Below are positions 57,248-64,000 of a stretch of 64,000 bases of DNA, in pieces. Source of the DNA: Atopostipes suicloacalis DSM 15692 (GTDB taxonomy: Bacteria > Bacillota > Bacilli > Lactobacillales > Carnobacteriaceae_A); the NCBI RefSeq assembly GCF_900129085.1, contig NZ_FQUF01000012.1:1-64000 (forward strand), read 5' to 3'. How positions within the stretch are numbered: position 1 is the stretch's first letter; each line of letters begins with the position of its first letter. Under the pieces are notes generated by a model. That model had not been told where the DNA came from, did not search any database, and saw only the letters and a program-made list of their open reading frames with translations. The translations under genes and the position numbers were made by a program.

Positions 57248-57305
57248 GGGGAATAATTATTCATGACATTCATTACAAGTTCATCGATAATTTTTCCCCT
57301 TTTTT
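57248..57305 (+). terminator. Terminator of the pyr operon
   Basis: GGGGAATAATTAT pairs with ATAATTTTTCCCC (one mismatch) over a 26-nt loop, followed by six T. It overlaps the last codons of the converging gene at 57273. Confidence 0.8.
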
Positions 57306-58037
57306 ATAAACATTCAATAACTCTTGCCCGTATACATTTGCAATCTGCTCTTTCCAATCTTTTCCCTTTGTTATCCCACTTTTAATAACCGGTTGAATCC
57401 ATTGATTTGTTGGTAATAATCTCAACAAACGACTTCTCGCAAACTTCGAGAATAATAAATTTCTACCAAATAATACAGCTAATTCAGCTTGATATTCTTT
57501 CGCCTCTACTGGTAACAGCATTGTATTTAGATTATTTCGATTACCTAAAAATAAATCAGTTTCTATAAAATCATTTTTCAAATCAAGGGTTATTTGTTTA
57601 CGTGCAGCAAAAATTTTCTCAGGAAGACGAACTGCCCAGATCATTCCTTGCTTTTGACAAGCATCTAAAAACTGTAAAATAGCTATTTCAGAAGGTGTTA
57701 ATTTATAAAAGTAGTCTTCTACCTTTGGATTTTCAAATAAAACAGTAAGCTTCTTCGCTAAGCTTCCTAAGTCAGCTGGATTCCCAAAATTAATGAATAG
57801 TTGTTGGGCATTTTCTAACCACAGAGGATGATCTGCCAGTCGTAAAGTCAGCCATTCGAGAGTTTTGGCTTGTTGTTTTCTCTGTAATAAGGCATATAAG
57901 CTTGTCCCAGCATGTGAATAATTATAAGCAATTAATTTTACAGAAGGTGGCAGACTTTGCTTCAATTTATTGATTAATTGTTTTTCCATTAGTTTCCGTG
58001 AATCTAAATAATAATTTAAGTCATGATGATTGTCCAC
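57273..58037 (-). CDS. Unknown cytoplasmic protein
   Basis: I do not recognise this 254-residue protein. It is predicted soluble and mostly helical, with many Leu/Lys-rich helices (MEKQLINKLKQSLPPSVKLI, SLAKKLTVLFENPKV, PSEIAILQFLDACQKQG) and no visible nucleotide-binding or catalytic motif. GTG 58037 follows AGGGG. It faces the pyr operon and lies back to back with a TetR regulator. Its C terminus is shared with the pyr terminator, so the two converging transcripts overlap. Confidence 0.8.
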   Translation of the reverse strand: MDNHHDLNYYLDSRKLMEKQLINKLKQSLPPSVKLIAYNYSHAGTSLYALLQRKQQAKTLEWLTLRLADHPLWLENAQQLFINFGNPADLGSLAKKLTVLFENPKVEDYFYKLTPSEIAILQFLDACQKQGMIWAVRLPEKIFAARKQITLDLKNDFIETDLFLGNRNNLNTMLLPVEAKEYQAELAVLFGRNLLFSKFARSRLLRLLPTNQWIQPVIKSGITKGKDWKEQIANVYGQELLNVYKKGEKLSMNL

Positions 58038-58192
58038 TTTTAATTTCCCCTATCTTTGGATTTATACCCATTCAATCAAACCCATTCATAAATAACAAGT
58101 CAAACAAATAATAATAAAGTTAAACAGTTCTTTCACTCTTCTCGAAAAATAAATACTATTTTTAAATTTCTGATAAAAAGCTACCTTTTCAC

Positions 58193-58224
58193 AAAGTGAC
58201 AAACCGTCACTTTTCTGATATACT
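58193..58224 (+). promoter_or_regulatory. Promoter-operator of the tetR-DUF2871 operon
   Basis: AAAGTGAC and GTCACTTT form a perfect 21-bp palindrome (58193-58213) with a 5-nt centre. It contains the -35 GTGACA (58196-58201), 17 nt from the -10 TATACT (58219-58224). Binding by the downstream TetR protein would exclude polymerase. Confidence 0.8.
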
Positions 58225-58269
58225 ATTTATCAAAATGACTTTTAATAAATTTTGACTAGGAGGTTGCAA

Positions 58270-58881
58270 ATGCCTAAAACGACTTTTCTTAACTTAAATA
58301 AAGATAAATCAGAAAAAGTCACGAACATATTACTGGATATATTTTATGATAAAAATGTCAGTCAAGTGACTGTTTCAGAAATTGTAGAAGCACTCGAAAT
58401 GTCTAGAGGTGCCTTTTATAAATACTTTGTGGATATTTATGACGCTTACTATACAATAGCTAAACAATGTGCCTATCAAGTTCACACCAGTATTATGCAA
58501 TTTATAAAAGAAAATGAGTATGACTTTATGCTTGGTCTAGAAAATTATCTTGCTTGGTGTGCGGATCTTGATCCATCTAGTTATGAATGGAAAAGCATTC
58601 AAATGCTTAGTTTAAGCAATGCAAATGTCTATGCTAAGAGGCCTACCACGAGTGAAGATCTTTTACATTCAGAGATGGTTAAAGATTGGTTAGTACTACT
58701 CAATAAAAAAGAAATTCTTTTTAAAACTAAAGAAGAAGCCTTATATTTCCTATATTTTATTGAACACCTTGTCATAACCTCTCTACAAGATTTTATCGTA
58801 AATGACTGGTCAAAAGATGAACTCATGAAAGATTTCTCTTATAAGAAAAATTGGGTCATCCATGGAATTCAAAATAAATAA
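58270..58881 (+). CDS. TetR/AcrR-family regulator, autoregulated
   Basis: A 203-residue repressor. The HTH is VSEIVEALEMSRGAFYKYFVDIYDAYY near residues 36-62; the C-terminal ligand domain is helical with unusual Trp, Tyr and Phe content (YLAWCADLDPSSYEWKS). ATG 58270 follows AGGAGG at 6 nt. Downstream, 16 nt away, is a DUF2871 membrane protein, so the pair probably forms an inducible unit controlled through 58193-58213. Confidence 0.87.
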   Translation: MPKTTFLNLNKDKSEKVTNILLDIFYDKNVSQVTVSEIVEALEMSRGAFYKYFVDIYDAYYTIAKQCAYQVHTSIMQFIKENEYDFMLGLENYLAWCADLDPSSYEWKSIQMLSLSNANVYAKRPTTSEDLLHSEMVKDWLVLLNKKEILFKTKEEALYFLYFIEHLVITSLQDFIVNDWSKDELMKDFSYKKNWVIHGIQNK

Positions 58882-58897
58882 ATGGAGATGATAACAA

Positions 58898-59329
58898 ATG
58901 AAAAAAATTACCTACTCAAGTTTAGGATATACTCCTTTTGGGCTACTAGTTGGTGTTTTTTACAGAGAATTTCCAAAATTTATACAAACCCCAGAAGCAA
59001 TCGTTGGAAGCCAACTAAGTGTCGTACACACCCATTCATTAACCTTAGGCACTTTTTTCTTTTTATTTGCTCTAATTCTTACTAAATTATTTCATTTAGA
59101 TGAACACAAGCACTTCAATAATTTTTTTATCACTTACCATATCGGCCTCGGTCTTACGATTCTAGTTATGCTCGTCCATGGAATCTACGTTACCCTCGGA
59201 AATGACCCTCATGCCGCCTTTTCAGGAATTGCTGGCGTTGGTCATATTATCTTAACGATTGGTTTAGGTTTGTTCTTTTACATATTAATTCAGAGTGTAG
59301 ATAAGAATCAAAATAAAGTGAATGAATAA
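58898..59329 (+). CDS. DUF2871 family membrane protein
   Basis: A 143-residue protein with four membrane helices (near residues 10-25, 45-65, 78-100 and 112-135). It keeps the DUF2871 pattern: FGLLVGVFYREF, the QLSVVHTHSLTLGTFFFL His-rich helix, HIGLGLTILVMLVHGIY and GVGHIILTIGLGLFF. The conserved His residues inside the membrane (H44, H46, H81, H94, H116) suggest metal or heme binding, though no function is established. Controlled with the upstream TetR gene. Confidence 0.85.
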   Translation: MKKITYSSLGYTPFGLLVGVFYREFPKFIQTPEAIVGSQLSVVHTHSLTLGTFFFLFALILTKLFHLDEHKHFNNFFITYHIGLGLTILVMLVHGIYVTLGNDPHAAFSGIAGVGHIILTIGLGLFFYILIQSVDKNQNKVNE

Positions 59330-59330
59330 A

Positions 59331-59364
59331 AAAAGCTACGAACATTTTTTATGTTCGTAGCTTT
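59331..59364. terminator. Bidirectional terminator between DUF2871 and ALDH genes
   Basis: AAAGCTACGAACAT pairs perfectly with ATGTTCGTAGCTTT; T-rich on both sides. It serves both converging genes. Confidence 0.92.
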
Positions 59365-59373
59365 CTTATTCTT

Positions 59374-60798
59374 TTATTCAAGGTCTTGTGTTGCAATTAA
59401 GCCGCCTGCTATATTTTCCATATCTGGTTCATCTGCCTTGATAATAAGTTTTTCATTGACAAAAGCCATTAATCCAGTGCGACTCATTTCCCGACCATAA
59501 CCAGAACGTTTCACACCACCAAACGGTAATTCAGGTAAAGAATAGCGGATGTTATTCACAAAAACCATTCCTGTTTCAATCTTAGCAGCCACTTCTGCCC
59601 CATGATCAGCATCTCCAGCAAATACAATCCCACCCAATCCATATGGGGAATCATTTGCTAACTCGATTGCTTCTTCTTCTGAGGTTACTTTGTAAACAAC
59701 AGCCACTGGTCCAAATAATTCCGTTGTATGTGCTGGATTATCCCGATTGATATCCGTTAAAATTGTCGGCATAAAAAACTGCCCCTCTAAATCATAACTT
59801 TCATTTCCATAAGCGACTTGAGCACCAGCTGCAACTGCTTCGTCTACTTGTTCCTGCAACTCTTCTTTTGCTTCTTTCGTATTCATAGGAGCTAGAGTTG
59901 TTTCAGGGTCTAGTGGGTCTCCTGGTTTCAACTTATTAAAATTATCTTTTAGTCGCTGGATAAATTCATCATAGACGTCTTCCATGACAATAAATCGTTT
60001 CGAAGAAGTACATTCTTGCCCTGCATTATATATTCGTGAACGCCAAGCAATATCAGCGACATGATCCATATTTGCATCCGATAAGACAATAAATGGATCC
60101 ATTCCTCCTAATTCTAAAGTGGTTTGTTTTAAGTGTTCTCCAGCTGTGGTCGCAATAGATTTTCCTCCACGCTCAGAACCTGTTAAAGCAGCTCCCTGAA
60201 CTCGTGGATCTGCAATCGCATCAGCTACTTGATCATAGTTCAAAAACAAATTCTTCAATGACCCTTCAGGAGTTCCCGCTTCTAAAATTACATCTGCCAT
60301 TAATTGTGCAGAAGAAGGTGTATTTGAAGCATGTTTTAGAATCATCGGATTCCCCACTAAAAAGTTTGGCGCAAACACTCGCATGATTTGATAATAAGGG
60401 AAATTCCAAGGTTCAACCATCATAATAACACCCGTTGATTGATAGTGAACTTCTGCAATCCCGTTTGCACCTGTTTCAATTTTTTCGGGCATCAACATTT
60501 CTGCACCATTATCTGCATACCATTCCGCGATAATCGCACATAATTCAACTTCCCCTTCAGCTTCAGCTAATAATTTTCCCATTTCAATGGTTGCTGTACG
60601 AGCCAGTTCATCTGAACGTTCTCGAATTTTCGCAGCAACTTGATGCAATAATTCAGCTCGTTCTTTAATATCTTGTACTTTGAATTTTTGATACAATTCA
60701 TGTCCTTTTTGTAATGCATCCTCTAATTGCTGATTTGTCGCATCTGAATATTCTTTGACCACTTCATTTGTGTACGGATTAACTGTTTGATAAGCCAT
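59374..60798 (-). CDS. gabD: Aldehyde dehydrogenase, succinate-semialdehyde type
   Basis: NAD(P)-dependent oxidation of an aldehyde to the acid. Of 474 residues, catalytic Cys263 is in NAGQECTSSKRF and Glu229 in TLELGGMDPF; the cofactor segment is EPWNFPYYQ near 129 and GSERGGKSIA near 207. It fits the succinate-semialdehyde/glycolaldehyde group found in lactic acid bacteria; the true substrate is not fixed by context, since no GABA genes are near. GGAGG precedes the ATG. Confidence 0.88.
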   Translation of the reverse strand: MAYQTVNPYTNEVVKEYSDATNQQLEDALQKGHELYQKFKVQDIKERAELLHQVAAKIRERSDELARTATIEMGKLLAEAEGEVELCAIIAEWYADNGAEMLMPEKIETGANGIAEVHYQSTGVIMMVEPWNFPYYQIMRVFAPNFLVGNPMILKHASNTPSSAQLMADVILEAGTPEGSLKNLFLNYDQVADAIADPRVQGAALTGSERGGKSIATTAGEHLKQTTLELGGMDPFIVLSDANMDHVADIAWRSRIYNAGQECTSSKRFIVMEDVYDEFIQRLKDNFNKLKPGDPLDPETTLAPMNTKEAKEELQEQVDEAVAAGAQVAYGNESYDLEGQFFMPTILTDINRDNPAHTTELFGPVAVVYKVTSEEEAIELANDSPYGLGGIVFAGDADHGAEVAAKIETGMVFVNNIRYSLPELPFGGVKRSGYGREMSRTGLMAFVNEKLIIKADEPDMENIAGGLIATQDLE

Positions 60799-60904
60799 TA
60801 AAAAATCCTCCTTATATTTTTTATTAACCGCTTACATCGTCAATTTCAGTGTAACAAAAAATAATAAAAGTTGATACCAAAATCATTAGAAAGGAGTAAG
60901 TTAT

Positions 60905-61180
60905 TTAAATTTTATCTTTAGAGTTCGTACACGGTTTATTTTATTAACTAGTTGTTTCAATCCTTTTTCATGATGACGTGGATAATATTTTCCTAAAGAC
61001 TGAAAAGTCGGTGGCCAATCAGAGGTAAATCATTAAATCAAAAAAGATAAGGATTAAAAACCCCTGTCTTATAAAAGTGTCCTTACCTTTCTCAGCAAAA
61101 TATTGTATGACTTCTTGTTAATAGCCATTTATCTCTTTCAATTGATTCGTCGTCCTCTCCTAATCTCACGGTGGAAAAAA
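60905..61180 (-). other. Degenerate coding remnant
   Basis: This 480-nt gap has no intact gene. On the minus strand short in-frame pieces look coding: RLGEDDESIERDKWLLTRS and EVIQYFAEKGKDTFI (around 61080-61175, in different frames) and a 3' end WPPTFQSLGKYYPRHHEKGL...VRTLKIKFK stopping at 60905. The breaks between frames suggest one decayed gene. I cannot name its family. Confidence 0.35.
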
Positions 61181-61220
61181 CAATGATCATCTGAAGCATC
61201 ACAATCATAGATAACAAAAA

Positions 61221-61269
61221 AACAATCCTCAAAAGATTAGAATCTTTACTCTAATTTTTGAGAATTGTT
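61221..61269 (-). terminator. Terminator of the DUF3100 operon
   Basis: AACAATNCTCAAAA and its complement with an inner ATTAGA/TCTAAT stem, followed on the minus strand by seven T. Confidence 0.88.
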
Positions 61270-61281
61270 TAATTTTAAAAT

Positions 61282-61740
61282 TTATATTGCTCCTGTAAGT
61301 TTTAAAACAACATGAGCAATTGTTACGGATCCTAGAAATGTTCCTGTTATGACAAAAATGGTTAGGATCACCAATTTCCAACTCATTTTAGCAAAATCTT
61401 TAATATCTTTTCCTAATGAAATACCTGCAAAAGCGCCTAGTGCTGTGGTAGGGGCTAAGAAAGCAACATTCGATGTTGTGCCAATTACTAGCTCACTTAC
61501 AGGTGAAACTGGTGAAGCTAATAATAAACCTAATAAAGAGACATACATCATTGCGGGTAATTTTATAAATCGACTCATAATTTTATTAATTATCAAGCCC
61601 ATTAAAGCAATGATAGCTAAAACACCTACACCCAATATCGAGTCTCTAATTGGCATACTATATCCTAATATATTTGTCATTATAATAATTGTAGAGACTA
61701 ATATTAATAAAAATGCTTGTTCCGATATTATTTTTTTCAT
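61282..61740 (-). CDS. Small membrane protein paired with the DUF3100 protein
   Basis: A 152-residue protein with about four to five membrane segments (near residues 8-26, 35-52, 65-85, 95-110 and 120-145), including a helical hairpin with the SPVSPVSELVIGTTS turn and a GAFAGISLGKDIKDFAKMSW loop. It overlaps the upstream stop by one base (TAATG), so the two membrane proteins are made together, probably as subunits of one transporter. Not recognised beyond that. Confidence 0.75.
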   Translation of the reverse strand: MKKIISEQAFLLILVSTIIIMTNILGYSMPIRDSILGVGVLAIIALMGLIINKIMSRFIKLPAMMYVSLLGLLLASPVSPVSELVIGTTSNVAFLAPTTALGAFAGISLGKDIKDFAKMSWKLVILTIFVITGTFLGSVTIAHVVLKLTGAI

Positions 61741-62579
61741 TACTTAACTTCTCCTTTGGCGAGGGTTCTTTTAGCTTTTTTTGCAGCTCTTGCTTCTACA
61801 CCAATCTTTGGTTCTAAAATATTGTATAACCATTTTGTGAATGGAAATGCGACAAAAACAGCCATATATATTCCGGTAATTCCTGTAAGCATATCACTTA
61901 CTCCGCCCATCAAAATAATATCCTCTGCAAACTCTGGATAAATTCTTCCTAATGTACCCGTAGAAGCAGACATCATCACTCCACTACCTACACCTGAGGC
62001 CATACCTAATGCAAGTGGATGGAAGATATTCCATGAAGCAACAATACTCGATAATAAACCAATGAAAATTGTCCCTACTACTGAACCAACAATATAAACA
62101 CCAAATGTTCCTTTTGTCTCCGGTGCATTTGGTCCATAAATATCAGTTGTAAGTGCTAAGTTAGAATCACGATTGACTGAATAGCATGCCCCAATCGCTT
62201 CTCTCCCCAAACCTAATAATAAAGCTAAAGGTAATGAGAATAAAATAGTTGCTAAGTTCCCAAATTCCTGCAGAAGCAATGCTGGACCTACTGCCACTAA
62301 TTTTGATAAATTTGCACCTGCTGATATTCCCATTTTTGCCATGAAAGGTGCTAATGTTATCAATACTAAACTTCCACCCAGCTCCGCTTCTTCTTTAGTG
62401 AAGAATTTTAAAATTTGCGGTCCTAATATACTTCCAGCAATAATTAAAAAAACCATAGGTAAAATAACAACCTGTCCAGCTCCTACATCAAATTGTAAAG
62501 TACCAATTGAATCAAAAACAACTACTAATATTAAAGTGACGAAATAGATTTTTGCATACTGTTTTATACGAAGTTTCAT
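61740..62579 (-). CDS. DUF3100 family membrane transporter-like protein
   Basis: A 279-residue protein with about eight membrane segments, fitting DUF3100. Conserved-looking loops include GREAIGACYSVNRDSNLALT near 132 and the Gly/Ser-rich MASGVGSGVMMSASTGTLGRIYPE near 205, which could line a substrate path. It lies between a TRZ/ATZ-type amidohydrolase gene (50-nt gap) and a smaller membrane partner. The arrangement suggests uptake of the hydrolase substrate, for instance a purine or related heterocycle; this is inference. Confidence 0.8.
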   Translation of the reverse strand: MKLRIKQYAKIYFVTLILVVVFDSIGTLQFDVGAGQVVILPMVFLIIAGSILGPQILKFFTKEEAELGGSLVLITLAPFMAKMGISAGANLSKLVAVGPALLLQEFGNLATILFSLPLALLLGLGREAIGACYSVNRDSNLALTTDIYGPNAPETKGTFGVYIVGSVVGTIFIGLLSSIVASWNIFHPLALGMASGVGSGVMMSASTGTLGRIYPEFAEDIILMGGVSDMLTGITGIYMAVFVAFPFTKWLYNILEPKIGVEARAAKKAKRTLAKGEVK

Positions 62580-62629
62580 ATTTTTCTCCTTTAGAAATTT
62601 AGTTAGTTGCTAAACATTTAAAAAAATGT

Positions 62630-63972
62630 TTAAATTCCAGCTTTAATTGTTAGTTTTTTTAATGCTTCTCTACCTTCATAGATAATTTTTTCTTCATCTA
62701 AAGTAAGAACTTCTCGATTCCTCATTATTATTTTCCCATCGACAATCATATCTTTTACATCTGTATGGTTAACAGCTTCTACCAGAGTATTGACTAAATT
62801 GTGTGAAGGATAAATATGTGGCTGATTAAGATCTATAGAGATTAAATCCGCTTTTTTACCCACTGTTATTGAACCTAATTTATCTTCATTAAATGTAGTC
62901 TGAGCACCACCTTTTATTGCTAGATTTAATAATGTTTTTGCAGGCATGATCAGTGGATCATATGTCGGTACACCATAGCCAATATGCATTGCGGAGCGAA
63001 AAACTTTCATTTCATTAAAGAGACTTAATCCTGCATGTGCTGTACCGTCAGTTCCCAATCCTACTTTTATATTCGATTGTAAAAGTCTTGGTGTCTTTGG
63101 CATACCTTTTCCAAGATTACTAATCGGACAGTGCACCACTTTTATATCATTTTTTTGAATAAGATCTATTTCATTTTCTGATAATAAGATACTATGTGCA
63201 CTTACTAAATTAGGACCCAAAACACCTAAAGAATCTAAATATTCAATTGGCCTTTTTTGGTGATGCTCAAGTGAATAATTTATCTCATTTGGATATTCAT
63301 TCATGTGAACATGGACGTTTGTTTGATATTCATCTGCCATTTCAAATATTTTAAGCACTACGTCTTCCGAACAACTAATTAACGTTCGAAGAGAAAACCA
63401 AATGCTTAAACGACCATCTCCAGCACCATGGTAGGTATTATATAAATCAGTATTTCTGTTAATTACTTCTTTTATTGTTGATAACATATTTTTTGGAACA
63501 GAAGAGTCATTATCCATAGTAGATGGCGTAATCGCTCCCTTAGCCCTGACGCAATAACCACTGAAGCTACTTCGTCCATATACATACCACCCGCATCAGA
63601 AAATGAAGTTGTCCCAGATTTAATCATTTCAAGATTCGCGAGCTGAGAACTTATTCGAACATCTTCTGGTGTGAGGCTACTTTCAAACGGAACCATGATT
63701 CGTTTCCAAATCATTGGAAGTTGATCCATAATTTTCCCTCTTAGTAATTGTTGGCATATGTGCGTATGTGCATCAATTAATCCAGGCATGAAAATTTTAT
63801 GTTTTCCATTGATTGTTTCAGAACTTATATAATCTTGTTCAATTACTTCTTTTTTATCTACTGCAACAATACGTGAATCTTTTATTGCAATCGACATATT
63901 TTCTTCTATTTCAAACTCCTCTGTTAAAAGAAGACAATTTTTTATTACAATATCACATTTTATTCGATTCAT
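62630..63972 (-). pseudogene. Amidohydrolase (TRZ/ATZ deaminase family), frameshifted
   Basis: A metal-dependent hydrolase of the guanine/S-adenosylhomocysteine deaminase type. The first frame (63972-63472) carries GLIDAHTHICQQLLRG (HxH metal site) and ends in unrelated residues after VVIASGLR. From about 63537 the next frame resumes with AITPSTMDND and contains the catalytic HVHMNEYPNEI, VSAHSILLSENE and LGTDGTAHAGLSLFNEMK motifs to the stop at 62630. Loss of one G (AGGGGAG to AGGGAG) near 63539 explains the break. Restored length is about 448 residues, normal for the family. AGGAG precedes ATG 63972. First gene of the DUF3100 operon. Confidence 0.85.
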
Positions 63973-64000
63973 CCGTTACTCCTAAATAAAGTCTGTTATT

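Overview
The window is one contiguous piece of a low-GC Gram-positive chromosome. Gene content (tagatose-6-phosphate and arabinose pathways, NiaR/NiaX, an Apf-like LysM protein, CcpA-type cre sites, FMN/PyrK-type dihydroorotate dehydrogenase), strong AGGAGG ribosome sites and frequent TTG/GTG starts point to the Lactobacillales; a Carnobacteriaceae-like organism is my best guess, by inference only. There is no rRNA, tRNA, CRISPR array, insertion sequence or integrase that I can see.

Layout. 1-2919 (minus): lacD (cut by the window edge), lacC and agaS, an amino-sugar to tagatose-6-phosphate route with its own promoter and a GntR-type operator. 3175-20996 (minus): a very long arabinan/arabinose locus. 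In transcription order it holds an MsmX-type ATPase, two GH51 arabinofuranosidases, a binding protein, two permeases, a YesL-like protein, a GH43 and a third GH51 enzyme, araR, araD, araA, araB and tkt. The head of the locus carries three AraR-like boxes and two cre-like sites. The encoded path imports arabino-oligosaccharides, trims them to L-arabinose and sends them via ribulose-5-P/xylulose-5-P into the pentose phosphate pool. 21384-23462: a D-lactate dehydrogenase-like gene with an orphan PTS IIC protein. 23810-29833: a DNA glycosylase, then a decayed Type III restriction-modification operon (truncated mod, frameshifted res) with an intact AlbA_2/ATPase gene and two clusters of 11-bp repeats in its 3' UTR.

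30024-32739 (minus): a compact cassette of XRE repressor, sigma-70-like factor, DUF1659, DUF2922, a small coiled-coil membrane protein, holin and CHAP-Cpl7 endolysin, without any phage structural gene. 33631-41925: HAD phosphatase, niacin uptake (niaX, niaR) and an opp/dpp peptide transporter. 42360-46949: globin, DegV with a TetR regulator, an Apf-like surface protein and a thioredoxin/CcdA membrane redox module. 48531-52184: a frameshifted OsmC gene, phosphoglucomutase and a secondary esterase. 53150-57172 (plus): a pyrBCKD operon preceded by a 73-codon leader ORF that runs through a Rho-independent terminator, the arrangement of the enteric pyrBI attenuator. 57273-60798: an unknown protein, a TetR/DUF2871 pair and an aldehyde dehydrogenase. 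61282-63972: a two-gene DUF3100-type membrane pair downstream of a frameshifted amidohydrolase.

Structure not explained by genes. Five intergenic loci carry tandem ~40-bp units that share one design: a 5-6 bp stem, a ~15-nt T-rich loop (often with a GAGAT core) and a ~15-nt linker. The stems differ between loci yet largely keep complementarity. Three genes (res, osmC, amidohydrolase) each carry a single-base deletion, so either recent decay or sequence error must be considered.
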